Shown in pieces: positions 10,447 to 20,099 of a DNA stretch of 64,000 nucleotides. The stretch comes from Voacanga thouarsii. Lineage: Eukaryota > Streptophyta > Magnoliopsida > Gentianales > Apocynaceae. The notes under the pieces are model-generated. The model was not told the DNA's origin. It saw only the letters and a list, made by a program, of their open reading frames with translations, and made no database searches. Both the position numbers and the translations under genes were made by a program. Numbering within the stretch: the stretch's first letter is position 1; each line of letters begins with the position of its first letter. Where the stretch lies: the NCBI GenBank assembly GCA_026120185.1, contig JANUWF010001165.1, positions 3,534,001-3,598,000 of the forward strand. The letters run 5' to 3'.

Positions 10447-12420
10447 GTCATAACACTTTTCGTAGTAATTTTAACAAATCTAACGGTTGCACTTAATTAT
10501 TAAGAATGTGTAAATGCGTTAGGTTTTAGATATTTTTCTAGATATTATACTAGATTATGTACCAAAATATATCCGATTATTTTCAAATTTTGTCATAACA
10601 CTATTCTTAATAATTTTAATAAATCTAACGGTTGGATCATTAATTTGATATTTATATCTTTGTAAATATGTTAGATTTTTCATATTTTTAAGATATTATG
10701 CTAGATTATTTACCAAAATATGTCTGATTACCTTCAAATTTTGTCATAATACTTTTCTTAGTAATTTTAACAAATCTAACAGTTGGATCATTAATTTGAA
10801 ATGCCTATCTTTGTAAATGCGTTAGGTTTTGCATATTTTTTTTAGATATTATGCTAGATTATGTACCAAAATATATCCGATTAACTTAAAATTTTTTCAT
10901 AACACTTTTCTTAGAAATTTTAACAAATCTAATGGTTAGATTGTTAATTTGATATGTCTATCTTGGTAAATGCATTAGGTTTTAAATACTTTTTTAGATA
11001 TTATTCTAAATTATGTACCAAAATATATCCGATTATTTTTAAATTTTGTCATAACACTTTTCTTAATAATGCTAATAAATCCAACGGTTGGATGATTAAT
11101 TTTATATTTATCTCTTTGGAAATACGTTAGATTTTGCATATTTTTTAAGATAGTATGCTAGATTATGTACCAAAATATGTCTGATTACTTTCAAATTTTG
11201 TCATAACACTTTTCTTAGTAATTTTAACAAATCTAACGGTTGGATCATTAATTTGATATGCCTATCTTTGTAAATGCATTAGATTTTGCATATTTTTCTA
11301 GATATTACGCTGGATTATGTACCAAAATATATTTTATTAACTTCAAATTTTTTCATAACACTTTTCTTAGAAATTTTAATAAATTTGACGGTTGGATCGT
11401 GAATTTGATATGAGTTTTAGATATTTTTCTAGATATTATGCTAGATTATGCGCCAAAATATATCCGATTATCTTTGAATTTTCTCATAACAATTTTCTTA
11501 ATAATTTTAACAAATCAAACAGTTAGATCATTAATTTGATATGTCTATCTTTGGAAATGCGTTAGGTTTTGAATATTTTTCTAGATATTATGCTAGATTA
11601 TATGCCAAAATATATCCAATTACCTTCAAAATTTTTCATAACGTTTTACTTAGCAATTTTAATAAATCTAATGGTTGGATCGTTAATTTGATATGCCTAT
11701 CATTGTAAATAAGTTAGGTTTTGGATATTTTTCTAAATATTATGCTAGATTATGTGTCAAAATATACGATTACCTTCAAATCTTGTCATAACATTTTTCT
11801 TAAGAATTTTAACAAATCTAACGGTTGGATTGTTAGTTTGATATGCCTATCTATATAAATACGTTAGGTTTTGGATATTTATTCGATATTATGCTAGATT
11901 ATGTACCAAAATATGTCTAATTAAATTCAAATTTTGTAATAATACTTTTCTTTGTGATTTTGACAAATCTAACGGTTGGATCATTAATTTAATATGTTTA
12001 TCTTTGTAAATGTAGTCAGTTTTAGATATTTTTTTTAGATACTATGTTAGATTATGTGCCCTAATATATTCGATTACCTTTAAATTTTGTCATAACACTT
12101 TTCTTAGCAATTTAAATATTTCTACCAGTTAGATCATTAATTTGATATGCCTATCTTTGTAAATGCGTTAGGTTTTGGATATTTTGCTAAATATTATGCT
12201 AGATTATGAGCCAAAATATATCCGATTACCTTCAAACTTTTGTCATAACACTTTTTTTTTAGTAATTCTAACAAATCTAACAATTGTATCATTAATTTGA
12301 TACGCATATCTTTGTAAATGTGATTGGTTTTGAATTTTTTTAGATATTATGCTAGATTATATACCAAAATATATTTGATTACCTTCAACTTATATCACAA
12401 CATTTTTCATATTATACTAA
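10447..12420. repeat. Tandem array of ~153-bp units, part 2
   Basis: About thirteen further diverged units lie here. The anchor CCAAAATAT recurs near 10561, 10715, 10867, 11021, 11170, 11322, 11455, 11607, 11757, 11907, 12061, 12216 and 12364. Units differ by scattered substitutions and small indels, and no long frame is conserved. With part 1 the array has roughly 16-17 units, satellite-like in organisation but enclosed in a transposon. Confidence 0.88.
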
Positions 12421-13330
12421 CAAGGTACTATTGTATCCATACTATTTTGATAGAATAATCATCCTTTTTTCTTATCCGATTACCTTTAATCCTACTATTG
12501 TATTCATACTATTATGATACTAAACAAGTAGAATAATTATATAGTATATGAAATAGTTAAAATTATATAATGCTTGCTAATTAAATTAATTCATAGAATA
12601 TAAATTAATAATTCAATTATATTACATAATAAATATCTTTTAAGGAAAAAAGAAGAAATTTTGCATAACAAACTTAATTGTTTGTCTTTTAATGAAAAGA
12701 AAAATTAAAATATTGTCAAATTTTTATTTTTTAAAAATAGAAACAACTTTGATTAACTTTGTCAAAATTATTTGTCTTATATACCATTCACACATTCAAT
12801 CAAAATGTCTTGTGGAATCGAGGTATCACAATATTTATTAACTTTGATCTATCATACTTATTGTTTTTGGATCAACTTGCCCACCAAATATTTTATTTTT
12901 GGTCAATTTGGATCTATTTTGAAATAGTCTTAAATTTTAGAGGAGATTATGTTTGACAGAAAAATTTAAAACCCCATTCACCTCCTCTTATTTTTTTTTC
13001 AAGTTTGTTTATTAGGATCTCTTTAATAACTCAGCTAAATAATTAAAATTAATTAATTAAGTACTTATTTTATTAATTATGTTTAATAACAGATAATAAT
13101 AATGAGTGTTTAATTAATTAAGTGCATTTGATAACAAATTTTTATTATCACTTAATTTATTAAGACATATTGAAATCGTATTATAAATTTTAAGTAAAAT
13201 GAAAGTTACTTAAATTTGAATTTTAAATATGTTAAATACTCAATATAATTATTACTATTTTTTTAATCTAATCTAAAATATAATAAAAATATAGTGTAAA
13301 ATGAATTATAATTAAAGCTTCAAATTCTTG
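12421..13330. other. AT-rich spacer in CACTA-1
   Basis: Very AT-rich sequence without a recognisable gene or terminus. The 65-codon frame at 12759-12956 has no family features. Confidence 0.4.
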
Positions 13331-13596
13331 GCATTGGATATTCTTTTCCTAACCTAAAGAAGCAAAATTCCAGTTGACGCCCATTTTGATTTTTTACTGG
13401 CGCTTTGTTTAGGATGTTCTTTCTTCGGTGCCACTCTACTTCCCTGAAGAAACTGAGAAACCCTTCTCATCGGTGTGGATTGAATTCTCAGTTTTCATAT
13501 GATAAATTAGTAGGAGATCATCAAATTTTAGTATTCTATCGATTAATTTCAATCTTCTGAAGTAAATTAGGGTTTTGGTGGTGGAGTATATCAGAA
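13331..13596 (+). promoter_or_regulatory. Probable captured 5' UTR/promoter-proximal segment
   Basis: Base composition becomes more genic here and leads directly to the ATG at 13597. It contains the phrase AATTAGGGTTTTGG, common in plant 5' UTRs. It probably moved with the exon that follows. No TATA box can be assigned with confidence. Confidence 0.35.
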
Positions 13597-13749
13597 ATGG
13601 CTTTGACCAACTTTTATACTGACGGTAGCTGGAGTGAGCACCATGACTCTAGAGATGAGGAGTGATGTCAAGCAATCGGCAGCCATCTTCAGGCACAACG
13701 TTAAACAGATTCGCTATTGGCATGAAGAAGAGTCTACTTCTGCTACCAA
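13597..13749 (+). pseudogene. Captured first-exon fragment of a small plant membrane-protein-like gene
   Basis: The ATG gives MALTNF. After dropping one T in TTTT at about 13611-13614, the frame continues ILTVAGVSTMTLEM, then RSDVKQSAAIFRHNVKQ, then IRYWHEEESTSATK, and meets a splice-donor-like GT at 13750. From memory this resembles the N-terminus of a short conserved plant protein with an N-terminal hydrophobic segment followed by a charged RSDVKQ... stretch. That family match is unverified. The single-base insertion breaks the frame, and the hydrophobic segment is degraded (LEM where apolar residues would be expected). It sits between CACTA-1 termini with no transposase, which is the pattern of transposon gene capture. 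Confidence 0.55.
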
Positions 13750-15348
13750 GTACGATCTTTTCTCCCATTTTCCTCATCATTACTGATTATGATTTTCTTG
13801 TCATTTTTATCTCATTAGCTCTACAATATTCTTCCGATGAACTATTGAGCTGAAATTTTTAATCTTTTTATTTTTTAATTGAATTTGAATCACATATGAA
13901 AGTATTTTTGCTCCATCGCTGTATCCTATTTTCTGAATTTTCAGTTCTTTCTAACTAGTCTGCTCCATTTATTGGTCTCTCTCAATGTTTTCTGAGAGAA
14001 AATTATAGAAATTGTAATAATTGAATGTATGAAGCACGAGTAGAGGATAAAGAGTTGAGTTTCTCTTAGCCTTAGTATGGAAACAGAATTTTCAGGGAGT
14101 TCATCCCTATTTAGTGGTTGAGTTTCCTATTGAGTAGTCGGGCCTCTCTTTTTAGGTTGTTGGTTAGTTGTTTTTTGTGCAAATGATGCTCATTTGGAGA
14201 TATTTTGGATTTTATATACTTATATTAACTACTGTTTCATTCTTTATATATGTTAATTCTATGAGTTTTATATTGAATTTTGTGGCTAATCTTTAAGGAA
14301 TTGAGAGGAGAAGTAACTATTAGTTAACATGAATAGAGCCACATTAACGAAATAATTATTGAAAAGGAAAGAATACCCATAAGGGAAAAAGTAGAAAGGA
14401 AAGAAGAAACTAAAATTTTCTTCCATTGGATCTTTCCCTACACATTCTCCATTTTCTCAAACCCAAGTTCACCTTATAATGCAAATCTATTGGCATTCAT
14501 GACTCTTCGGTGCCTTGTCCTTGATTTCCTTGCCTAAGCACTCCCTCAATTTCTTAATCCTCTATATCCTTTTGTACATTTGTTATTTAGTATTTTCATA
14601 ACTTGTCTTCTACTGATTTTAGGCTATCATGATATTAGACTAAAAAGTTTTATCTAGCTTGGTATTTCTCTACCATATTGTTCAGTCTTTTGGAGAATCT
14701 GGCTATTGATTTTTGTATTATTTTTGCAGAAATTGGAATGATCATGGTCATAAAGATTTTAGTTAAGTTCATAATCTATAATATTTTTTGACTGTTTCCT
14801 CTAGCTGCTACTGTTTTGTTGATTTAGGTGGTTCTCTAGGGCTTAGTTTGATAGTTGCAATCAGTAGGATTACTAGCTTGTTTGCTAGAGTCTATTTGGA
14901 GGAGATAAGGTCGGGTTGTTGGTTAATTGTCTTTTGTCAATAATGCTCCTTTGGAGATCTTGTAGAGTTTATATACTTCTATCAACTATTTTCCTTTGAT
15001 GGTCGCAACTAATTGTTGCAGTTTTATGGTCTTTTCTGTTGTTAATTCTTCAGGTAGGTCATTGGATTTGCCTTAACTGGCTATTCTTACTTGACATTAC
15101 AATATAAATTGGATACTCATTTGATTTTTCTCTTAACTGAAAGACTAAAAAGTTCATATTTAGTTTAGCGTATACAGACTTAACATGGCATGAAAGTTCA
15201 AGCAGAACATGTCTACCATCTTTAACCATATTTTTTGTTCCCATTCCTTATTCAAAAATTCATCTTGAGGCTTTTTTTTTTTAAATAATGTTATTTATTC
15301 TATATCTAGAAGTTAACTTCCATATCCTTCAACTTCTGTGCTTCCTAG
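13750..15348 (+). other. Intron-like captured sequence
   Basis: T-rich, AT-rich sequence of intron texture, beginning with a GT after the exon and with no coding domain. A diverged internal duplication is visible: TTGTTGGTTAGTTGT... near 14157 recurs as TTGTTGGTTAATTGT... near 14918, each followed by an ATGCTC(A/C)TTTGGAGAT block. Confidence 0.4.
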
Positions 15349-15407
15349 GCATGTTGTTGAGGCCTTTGTTTACAATTTTAGTGATGGATATCATTGTAGA
15401 AACACTG
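15349..15407 (+). pseudogene. Possible captured internal exon, unassigned
   Basis: This is a 59-base segment bounded by a CTTCCTAG acceptor-like site and a GTATGT donor. One frame is open: HVVEAFVYNFSDGYHCRNT. No family is recognised. It could be an exon of one of the captured genes or a chance open segment in an intron. Confidence 0.3.
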
Positions 15408-16049
15408 GTATGTGATAGTTAGAACAGTCAATTCATAATGCGTAGTAGGACATAGTGCAAAATGAGAAGGGAAATAAAGGAGTTTTTAAGTAAGCTCATG
15501 AAACTCAATCATTAATCAGTATATTTTAGTTGTTGTAATATGTGAAACTGCAGGTATTTGCATATTCTTACAACATGTTCATCATACATACTAGAAATTA
15601 CCTAGAAATATAGAGGAAGTGGTGCAAAAGAAAGTATTTTCTGAGAAAAACTTGAATCATTACTGAATATATTGCACTATGTTTTTTCTTGTAAGATGTT
15701 TCTAGAAGTGCTGAATGTATTTATTTATATATTTTCATCTTTTCCCTTATTTATAATGACAAAATGGAGCCTTAAGGAAGTGATATCCTTCAGCTTAATT
15801 TCTTTTCTATACTTGGACTGAGATAGACAAGAACCTTTTTTCTCTTTGATAAACATTAGGATTGAACTGCAATCAAGTTCACTTCTTTTTCTTTTTGTTG
15901 AAGAAGCTAATATTGCCCTTATTTTATCTAGTCGAATAGTGATGTACTTCTCTAATTTGTGAAACAATTTAGGTCTTGGAGTTGATGGTTGGATACTTTA
16001 ACTAGTGCTAAATCAATCTTCTTACATTAACATGTGAATGTCAATGCAG

Positions 16050-16133
16050 ATTTCAAAGCTACTTATGCGCTTTATGATTCTGAATTTTATGTTAAGGTGG
16101 ATGATTATGTATATCTGAGACCAATTTTGCAGT
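16050..16133 (+). pseudogene. Captured exon fragment of a plant beta-1,3-galactosyltransferase (GT31)
   Basis: After an acceptor-like TGCAG the frame reads [18 protein letters not shown], then YVYLRPILQ and a stop. From memory, plant GT31 galactosyltransferases of the B3GALT type carry a very similar block ending in the metal- and nucleotide-sugar-binding DDD motif followed by IYLRP. These are Golgi enzymes that add galactose to glycans. Here the third Asp is Tyr, an Ala before DD is Val, and a stop follows nine residues later, so the piece cannot be active. Only about 27 codons are recognisable. Together with the fragment at 13597 it implies capture from two genes or two sites. Confidence 0.65.
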
Positions 16134-16559
16134 GATTTTAGAAGTTCAGATTTGTAACTTTATTAAGAATCTTGTACTTTGTTTTTCTTAATGACAAGAG
16201 GAATGAAGATCAAGGTGGTTGAAGGTTCATTTAACTATAGCATTGTTTTTTGTCCGCAATAATTTTTTATGACTTCTGATGGTTGTCATGGTTAGAATTG
16301 TGGTTTTGTTTTGGACTATTTTGAACTAATGTCAAGGATTAGATTCATGATACTTATTAAACCCCATTTAGTTTTTTTAGTGTATATTAAGTTATTATTA
16401 ATGGAAGATGGCATTTTGGATGTTCATTCAATGGATAGTTGATTGTTAACATTACAGGTTTTCATAGTTCTATATGTATAGTAGATGATGATCTTGTTAA
16501 AGTAGAGAAAAAAATTGGTCAATGCGGATGTAAAAATAGTTGTCAATATCATCATATTG
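16134..16559. other. Unassigned sequence in CACTA-1
   Basis: Intron-like T-rich text between the captured exon and the right subterminal repeats. No gene or repeat boundary is seen. Confidence 0.3.
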
Positions 16560-17098
16560 AATTCAATGTTCATTCGCTACGGATGTAAAAAATATGGAAA
16601 TTTGTCCAAAAATTTTGTACAGTTTTTTCTGAAGCTTTAAATCGTGGCAAAAAGTATTAATAACAATAGCAAGGAAATTGTAGCAAATGGGCATTACCCA
16701 CGGTTATGTCAGTTCAGAAAATAACCATGACAAAATGGATTATTTCCAATGGAAATTTAATTGTAACAAATAATATTCACCACAATTGTAAAATGTTGAA
16801 AAAATCATCACAAAAAATTGAAATCTTTGTCCACAATTAATAACCATTGGAAAAAACTGTGGCAAAAGTCCATGAACAAATATCACACTTTATTTACAAC
16901 AACTCTAAAAATGTGGTAAATCCATGGAAAAAGGTATTCCCTATAGTTACACAACTGTGACAAACTTTTTGCAACGGTTGTAATGCCAACGCCTCAAAAA
17001 TCGTGGCGTTTCTGTGGCAAAAACGCATTTGCCACAGTTTTGGCCAATATTGCCATACTTTCTCTGGCATTGCCAAAAGTCACTTTTTTTTTGTAGTG
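16560..17098. repeat. CACTA-1 right subterminal and terminal repeats
   Basis: Repeated degenerate units alternate TTGTGGCAAA/AACCATGACAAAA/CCACAATT and ACAACTGTGACAAAC, ending with GGCATTGCCAAAAGTCAC, a poly-T and TGTAGTG at 17098. They mirror the left end. Confidence 0.7.
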
Positions 17099-17101
17099 AT
17101 A

Positions 17102-17760
17102 TTTGTACAGAAGCATGATTAGAGGATTGCCATATCTTATAGCAAGTCGTCCTGATATAAGCTATAGTATTGATATATGTGCAAAGTATCAAGCAAGACC
17201 TAAGTAATTGTATTTGAAGGCAATTAGGAGAATCATGAAGTACGAGTGTTATACTTCAAAGTATAACATTTACTTCAGAAAAGATTTAAGCCTACTCCTA
17301 TTTGGATATAGTGATACTCACTAGGTAGATAATTGTTATAATCGAAAAAGTACTTTTGGAGGTTGTTTTTATTAAGGAAACAATTTTGCGCCATGGTATA
17401 ACAAGAAACAAAACATCATATCACTGTTAACAATAGAAGCCAAATATATTACTACTAGAAATTGTTGCACTTAGTTGATATGGATGGGACAGATGTTAGA
17501 AGACTATGGTGTCCATTAGTAGAAGTTGATCATTTATTATGATAACACAAGTGCTATTAACATTTCTAAAAATTCAGTTCAACATAGCAGAATGAAGCAT
17601 ATCAACATCTACCACCATTTCTTTAGGGATCTTACTGAACAATAGATTATGAAGATTGAATATGCTCCAGCTTAGGAATAACTTGCAGATATTTTTACAA
17701 AGCCTTTTGATGCTAGGCAGTTCGAAGAATTAAGCAAAGCATTTAGATTTTGTTCACTTT
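17102..17760 (+). pseudogene. pol: copia-1 RNase H and pol C-terminus, broken
   Basis: Coding text of the interrupted copia element resumes with MIRGLPYLIASRPDISYSID, then a KYECYTSKYNIYF-type segment, FGYSDTH, KSTFGGCF, TIEAKYITT, YDNTSAINISKNSVQHSRM and KHINIYHHF. It ends with LADIFTKPFDARQFEELSKA. These are the standard RNase H blocks of Ty1/copia pol, with the Asp (YSD), Glu (TIEAKY) and YDN contexts visible. Several stops are present (for example after CYNC-adjacent text and at CT*LIW). It continues directly into the third-ORF region. Confidence 0.83.
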
Positions 17761-18820
17761 GACATAAACCATTCTACGTCAAACTATATAGATCTTATTG
17801 TTATATTTTGCTTCTTTTATTTTACTATAATAGTAAAATATAAAAAAAAATGTAACTATTCAAGATATTCTCGGAGATATATGGTATGTATGCAAGAGCT
17901 GTGACATGACTAAAACTCTGAAAAAGGCACTAACAAGTGCACTTGTACCAATCTGGTGTCACAGATGGTCGGGCCTCTCTCGAAAGTATGCTCAGCAAAA
18001 TTTAAGGTCATGAGAAGAGGTCCAAGAGTTGCCAAAACTCAAGAGAAGTCAAAATTTTCAATGAAAGTTGCATCTGATTATTGCCCTAATAAGTCATTCT
18101 CAGACGAACAAAACCCTAATCACGGCAGAAAAACCTCAAAGAAAATTGCACCGAGCATTAGATGCTAATAATTTATTAGTTATTAAGCCATCTCATCTTG
18201 GCAACTCAACATAAACTATTGTGACATCTATAGGTTAAAGGTGTGTTAGAAGAGTGAATGATTGATCTGTCAAAGTTCAATCACCTTATCTTAAGAGAAG
18301 CTCTATTGAATGTTGGACTGTTGGGAACCTTGGATTACCTGACTGACTAAAAAAATACCCTAGCGAGAGAATTTTATGCAAATCTAAAGGCATCAATCAC
18401 AGACACTAAGGGGCCATTTTATCAATATGTATTTGTTTGAGGAGCACTTATATCCTTCATCCTTGAATCTATATATGAGATATTTAAGATACCTTACTTT
18501 AAGGATATTGAATGGCTAGGTAAAGAGGTTGACTTAACAAATGTATGCCACACTTTGACAAGAGGTAAGGTTGATTTTTGGTTGGCTAATAGATATTTGA
18601 AGACCTCATAGCTAACAGGATTTTACTTTTATCTTTATAAGATTTCTTGCTAAAATTAGATGCCTTCTAATAATAATTCCATAGTGTTAAAGGAAAACAG
18701 TTTTTCTTGTTTTACAAGATATAGAGAGGACTAAAGTTCAATTTTGGGGATATGATTTTCTAGTAGATTGTTTGCTATGTTGATCTATCACCTGTCAATA
18801 TTTTGCTGCTACTATACCCA
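17761..18820 (+). pseudogene. copia-1 third ORF (putative plant transposon protein domain), 5' part
   Basis: Downstream of pol the text is broken but partly readable. There is a basic region near 17956-18168 (MSQMVGPLSKVCSAKFK...), then AREFYANLKASITDTKG, FILESIYEIFKIP, EVDLTNVCHTLTRG and KVDFWLANRYLKTS. The FYANL context and its place after pol parallel the third ORF of the element at 43237-53892 (WKFYANLRKGRLEETRGG). SIRE-like copia elements carry such an extra, env-like ORF. CACTA-2 interrupts it at 18820, and short remnants follow at 30865. Confidence 0.55.
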
Positions 18821-18830
18821 CGCTACTAGA

Positions 18831-19790
18831 AAAAAGTGATTTACCAACCGACAACATCGGTTGGTAATTAGCTAAATTTGGTTGGTAATCATGATTTACG
18901 AACCGATTACCAACCGAATAGCGTCGCCTGCAAAAAGATTAGCTTGTAAATTTTCCAACCGAAAATTTTGGAGTCAGTTGGTAATTACCAACCGCAATTT
19001 GATTGGTAATATAAAATCTTCAGTTGGAAATTTGGCATTAAGTTTAGCATTTGAGTTGACTATTTTGGTTGATAATTACTAACCAAAATTCGATTGGTAA
19101 TGTAAAATCTTCGATTGGAAATTTAGAATTAAGTTTGGCAGTTGAGTTGACTAATTCGGTTGGTAATTACCAACAAAAATTTATGTTACCAACTGATTGT
19201 TGCGGTTGGTAATTATCGACTGAAAATTTGGTTTGTAAATTTATAATTTTTAGTTAGTAAATTTGTATTTAATATAAGATTACAGTTTACTAATTTACCA
19301 ACTGAGGCATGTTGCTACTAACCGATATATGTGTAGGTAATTACCAACTGACTTTCAGTTGGTAATTATTTTTTTTCGGTTGGTAGTTTTATTTATTTAC
19401 TAACTGAACAGTCAATTGGTAATTTTTCAACTATTTCAGTTATTTAAAATCTCTTGGTAATTTTTTGTTGGTAAATTACTAACCGAGTTGTTCAGTTGCT
19501 AATTCTTTTTTTTTTCCATTAGTAGTTTTCTTTATTTCCAACCAAATATTCAGTTGGTAATTTTCCAACTGTTTTAGTAATTTAAAATTTGTTGGTAATT
19601 TTTTATTGGTAAATTACCAACTAAGTTGTTTGTTGGTAGCTAGTTGGTTTGAAGATTACTAACTGTTATTTAATATATTAACAACCAAGTTATTTTTAAT
19701 TACCAACTGAAATACCAATCGAATTATATTCAATTACCAACTGATTTTTTGGTTGGTAATTTTTCTTTGATTTGGCAGAATTTTGGTGCA
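18831..19790. repeat. CACTA-2 left subterminal repeats
   Basis: There are dozens of degenerate copies of TTACCAACCGA and its complement TCGGTTGGTAA, on both strands, at about 15-40 base spacing. This density is typical of CACTA subterminal binding-site arrays. Confidence 0.85.
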
Positions 19791-20099
19791 TTTGAATATA
19801 TAACCAAACACCTACATTTGACAAATTTATAAAATAATAAAGCCAAAACACATCCACAAATCTAACATAAACATCGTCCTTCTACAAATTCACAAATCCA
19901 ACACAAACGTCATTCTTCCACAAGGATAAACATCATCCTTCTACAAATTCAAACAAAATATAATTCCCTCACAAATACCACAAATCCTAACCAAACATCA
20001 TCTTTAATTAAACATAAAAGTTTATCATAATATGAAAGTGAGATGAAGTGCAGGTCCAAGGTTTAACAACAAGGAATACAATTAAGGAACATATTGAAG
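19791..20099. other. 3' flank of TNP1-like gene, with short repeats
   Basis: About 300 bases without a gene. A short phrase (CATCNTCCTTCTACAAATTCA variants) recurs three times near 19872, 19910 and 19932. By position it is probably the 3' UTR of the minus-strand gene. Confidence 0.4.

Larger units (their letters stand above)
7758..17098. mobile_element. CACTA-1: 9.3-kb non-autonomous CACTA transposon
   Basis: The right end, in complement, reads CACTACAAAAAAAAAGTGAC and then TTTTGGCAATGCC. The left end reads AACTACAAAAA... then TGACTTTTGGCAATACC, so it is a matching terminal inverted repeat with a mutated first base. Both ends are flanked by ATA (7755-7757 and 17099-17101), a 3-bp target duplication expected of CACTA elements. 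The copia-1 coding text joins across it. Subterminal CCACAG/TTGTGG repeats occur at both ends. No transposase domain was found inside; it holds a tandem array, a nested LTR and captured exon fragments, so it would depend on transposase supplied elsewhere. Confidence 0.85.

Noticed and set aside
8165..12420. CRISPR-like array
   Set aside because: Units are contiguous ~153-bp tandem repeats without short repeats and unique spacers; the context is a plant transposon.
12759..12956. 65-codon ORF in AT-rich spacer
   Set aside because: No recognisable features, composition of chance ORF in AT-rich DNA.
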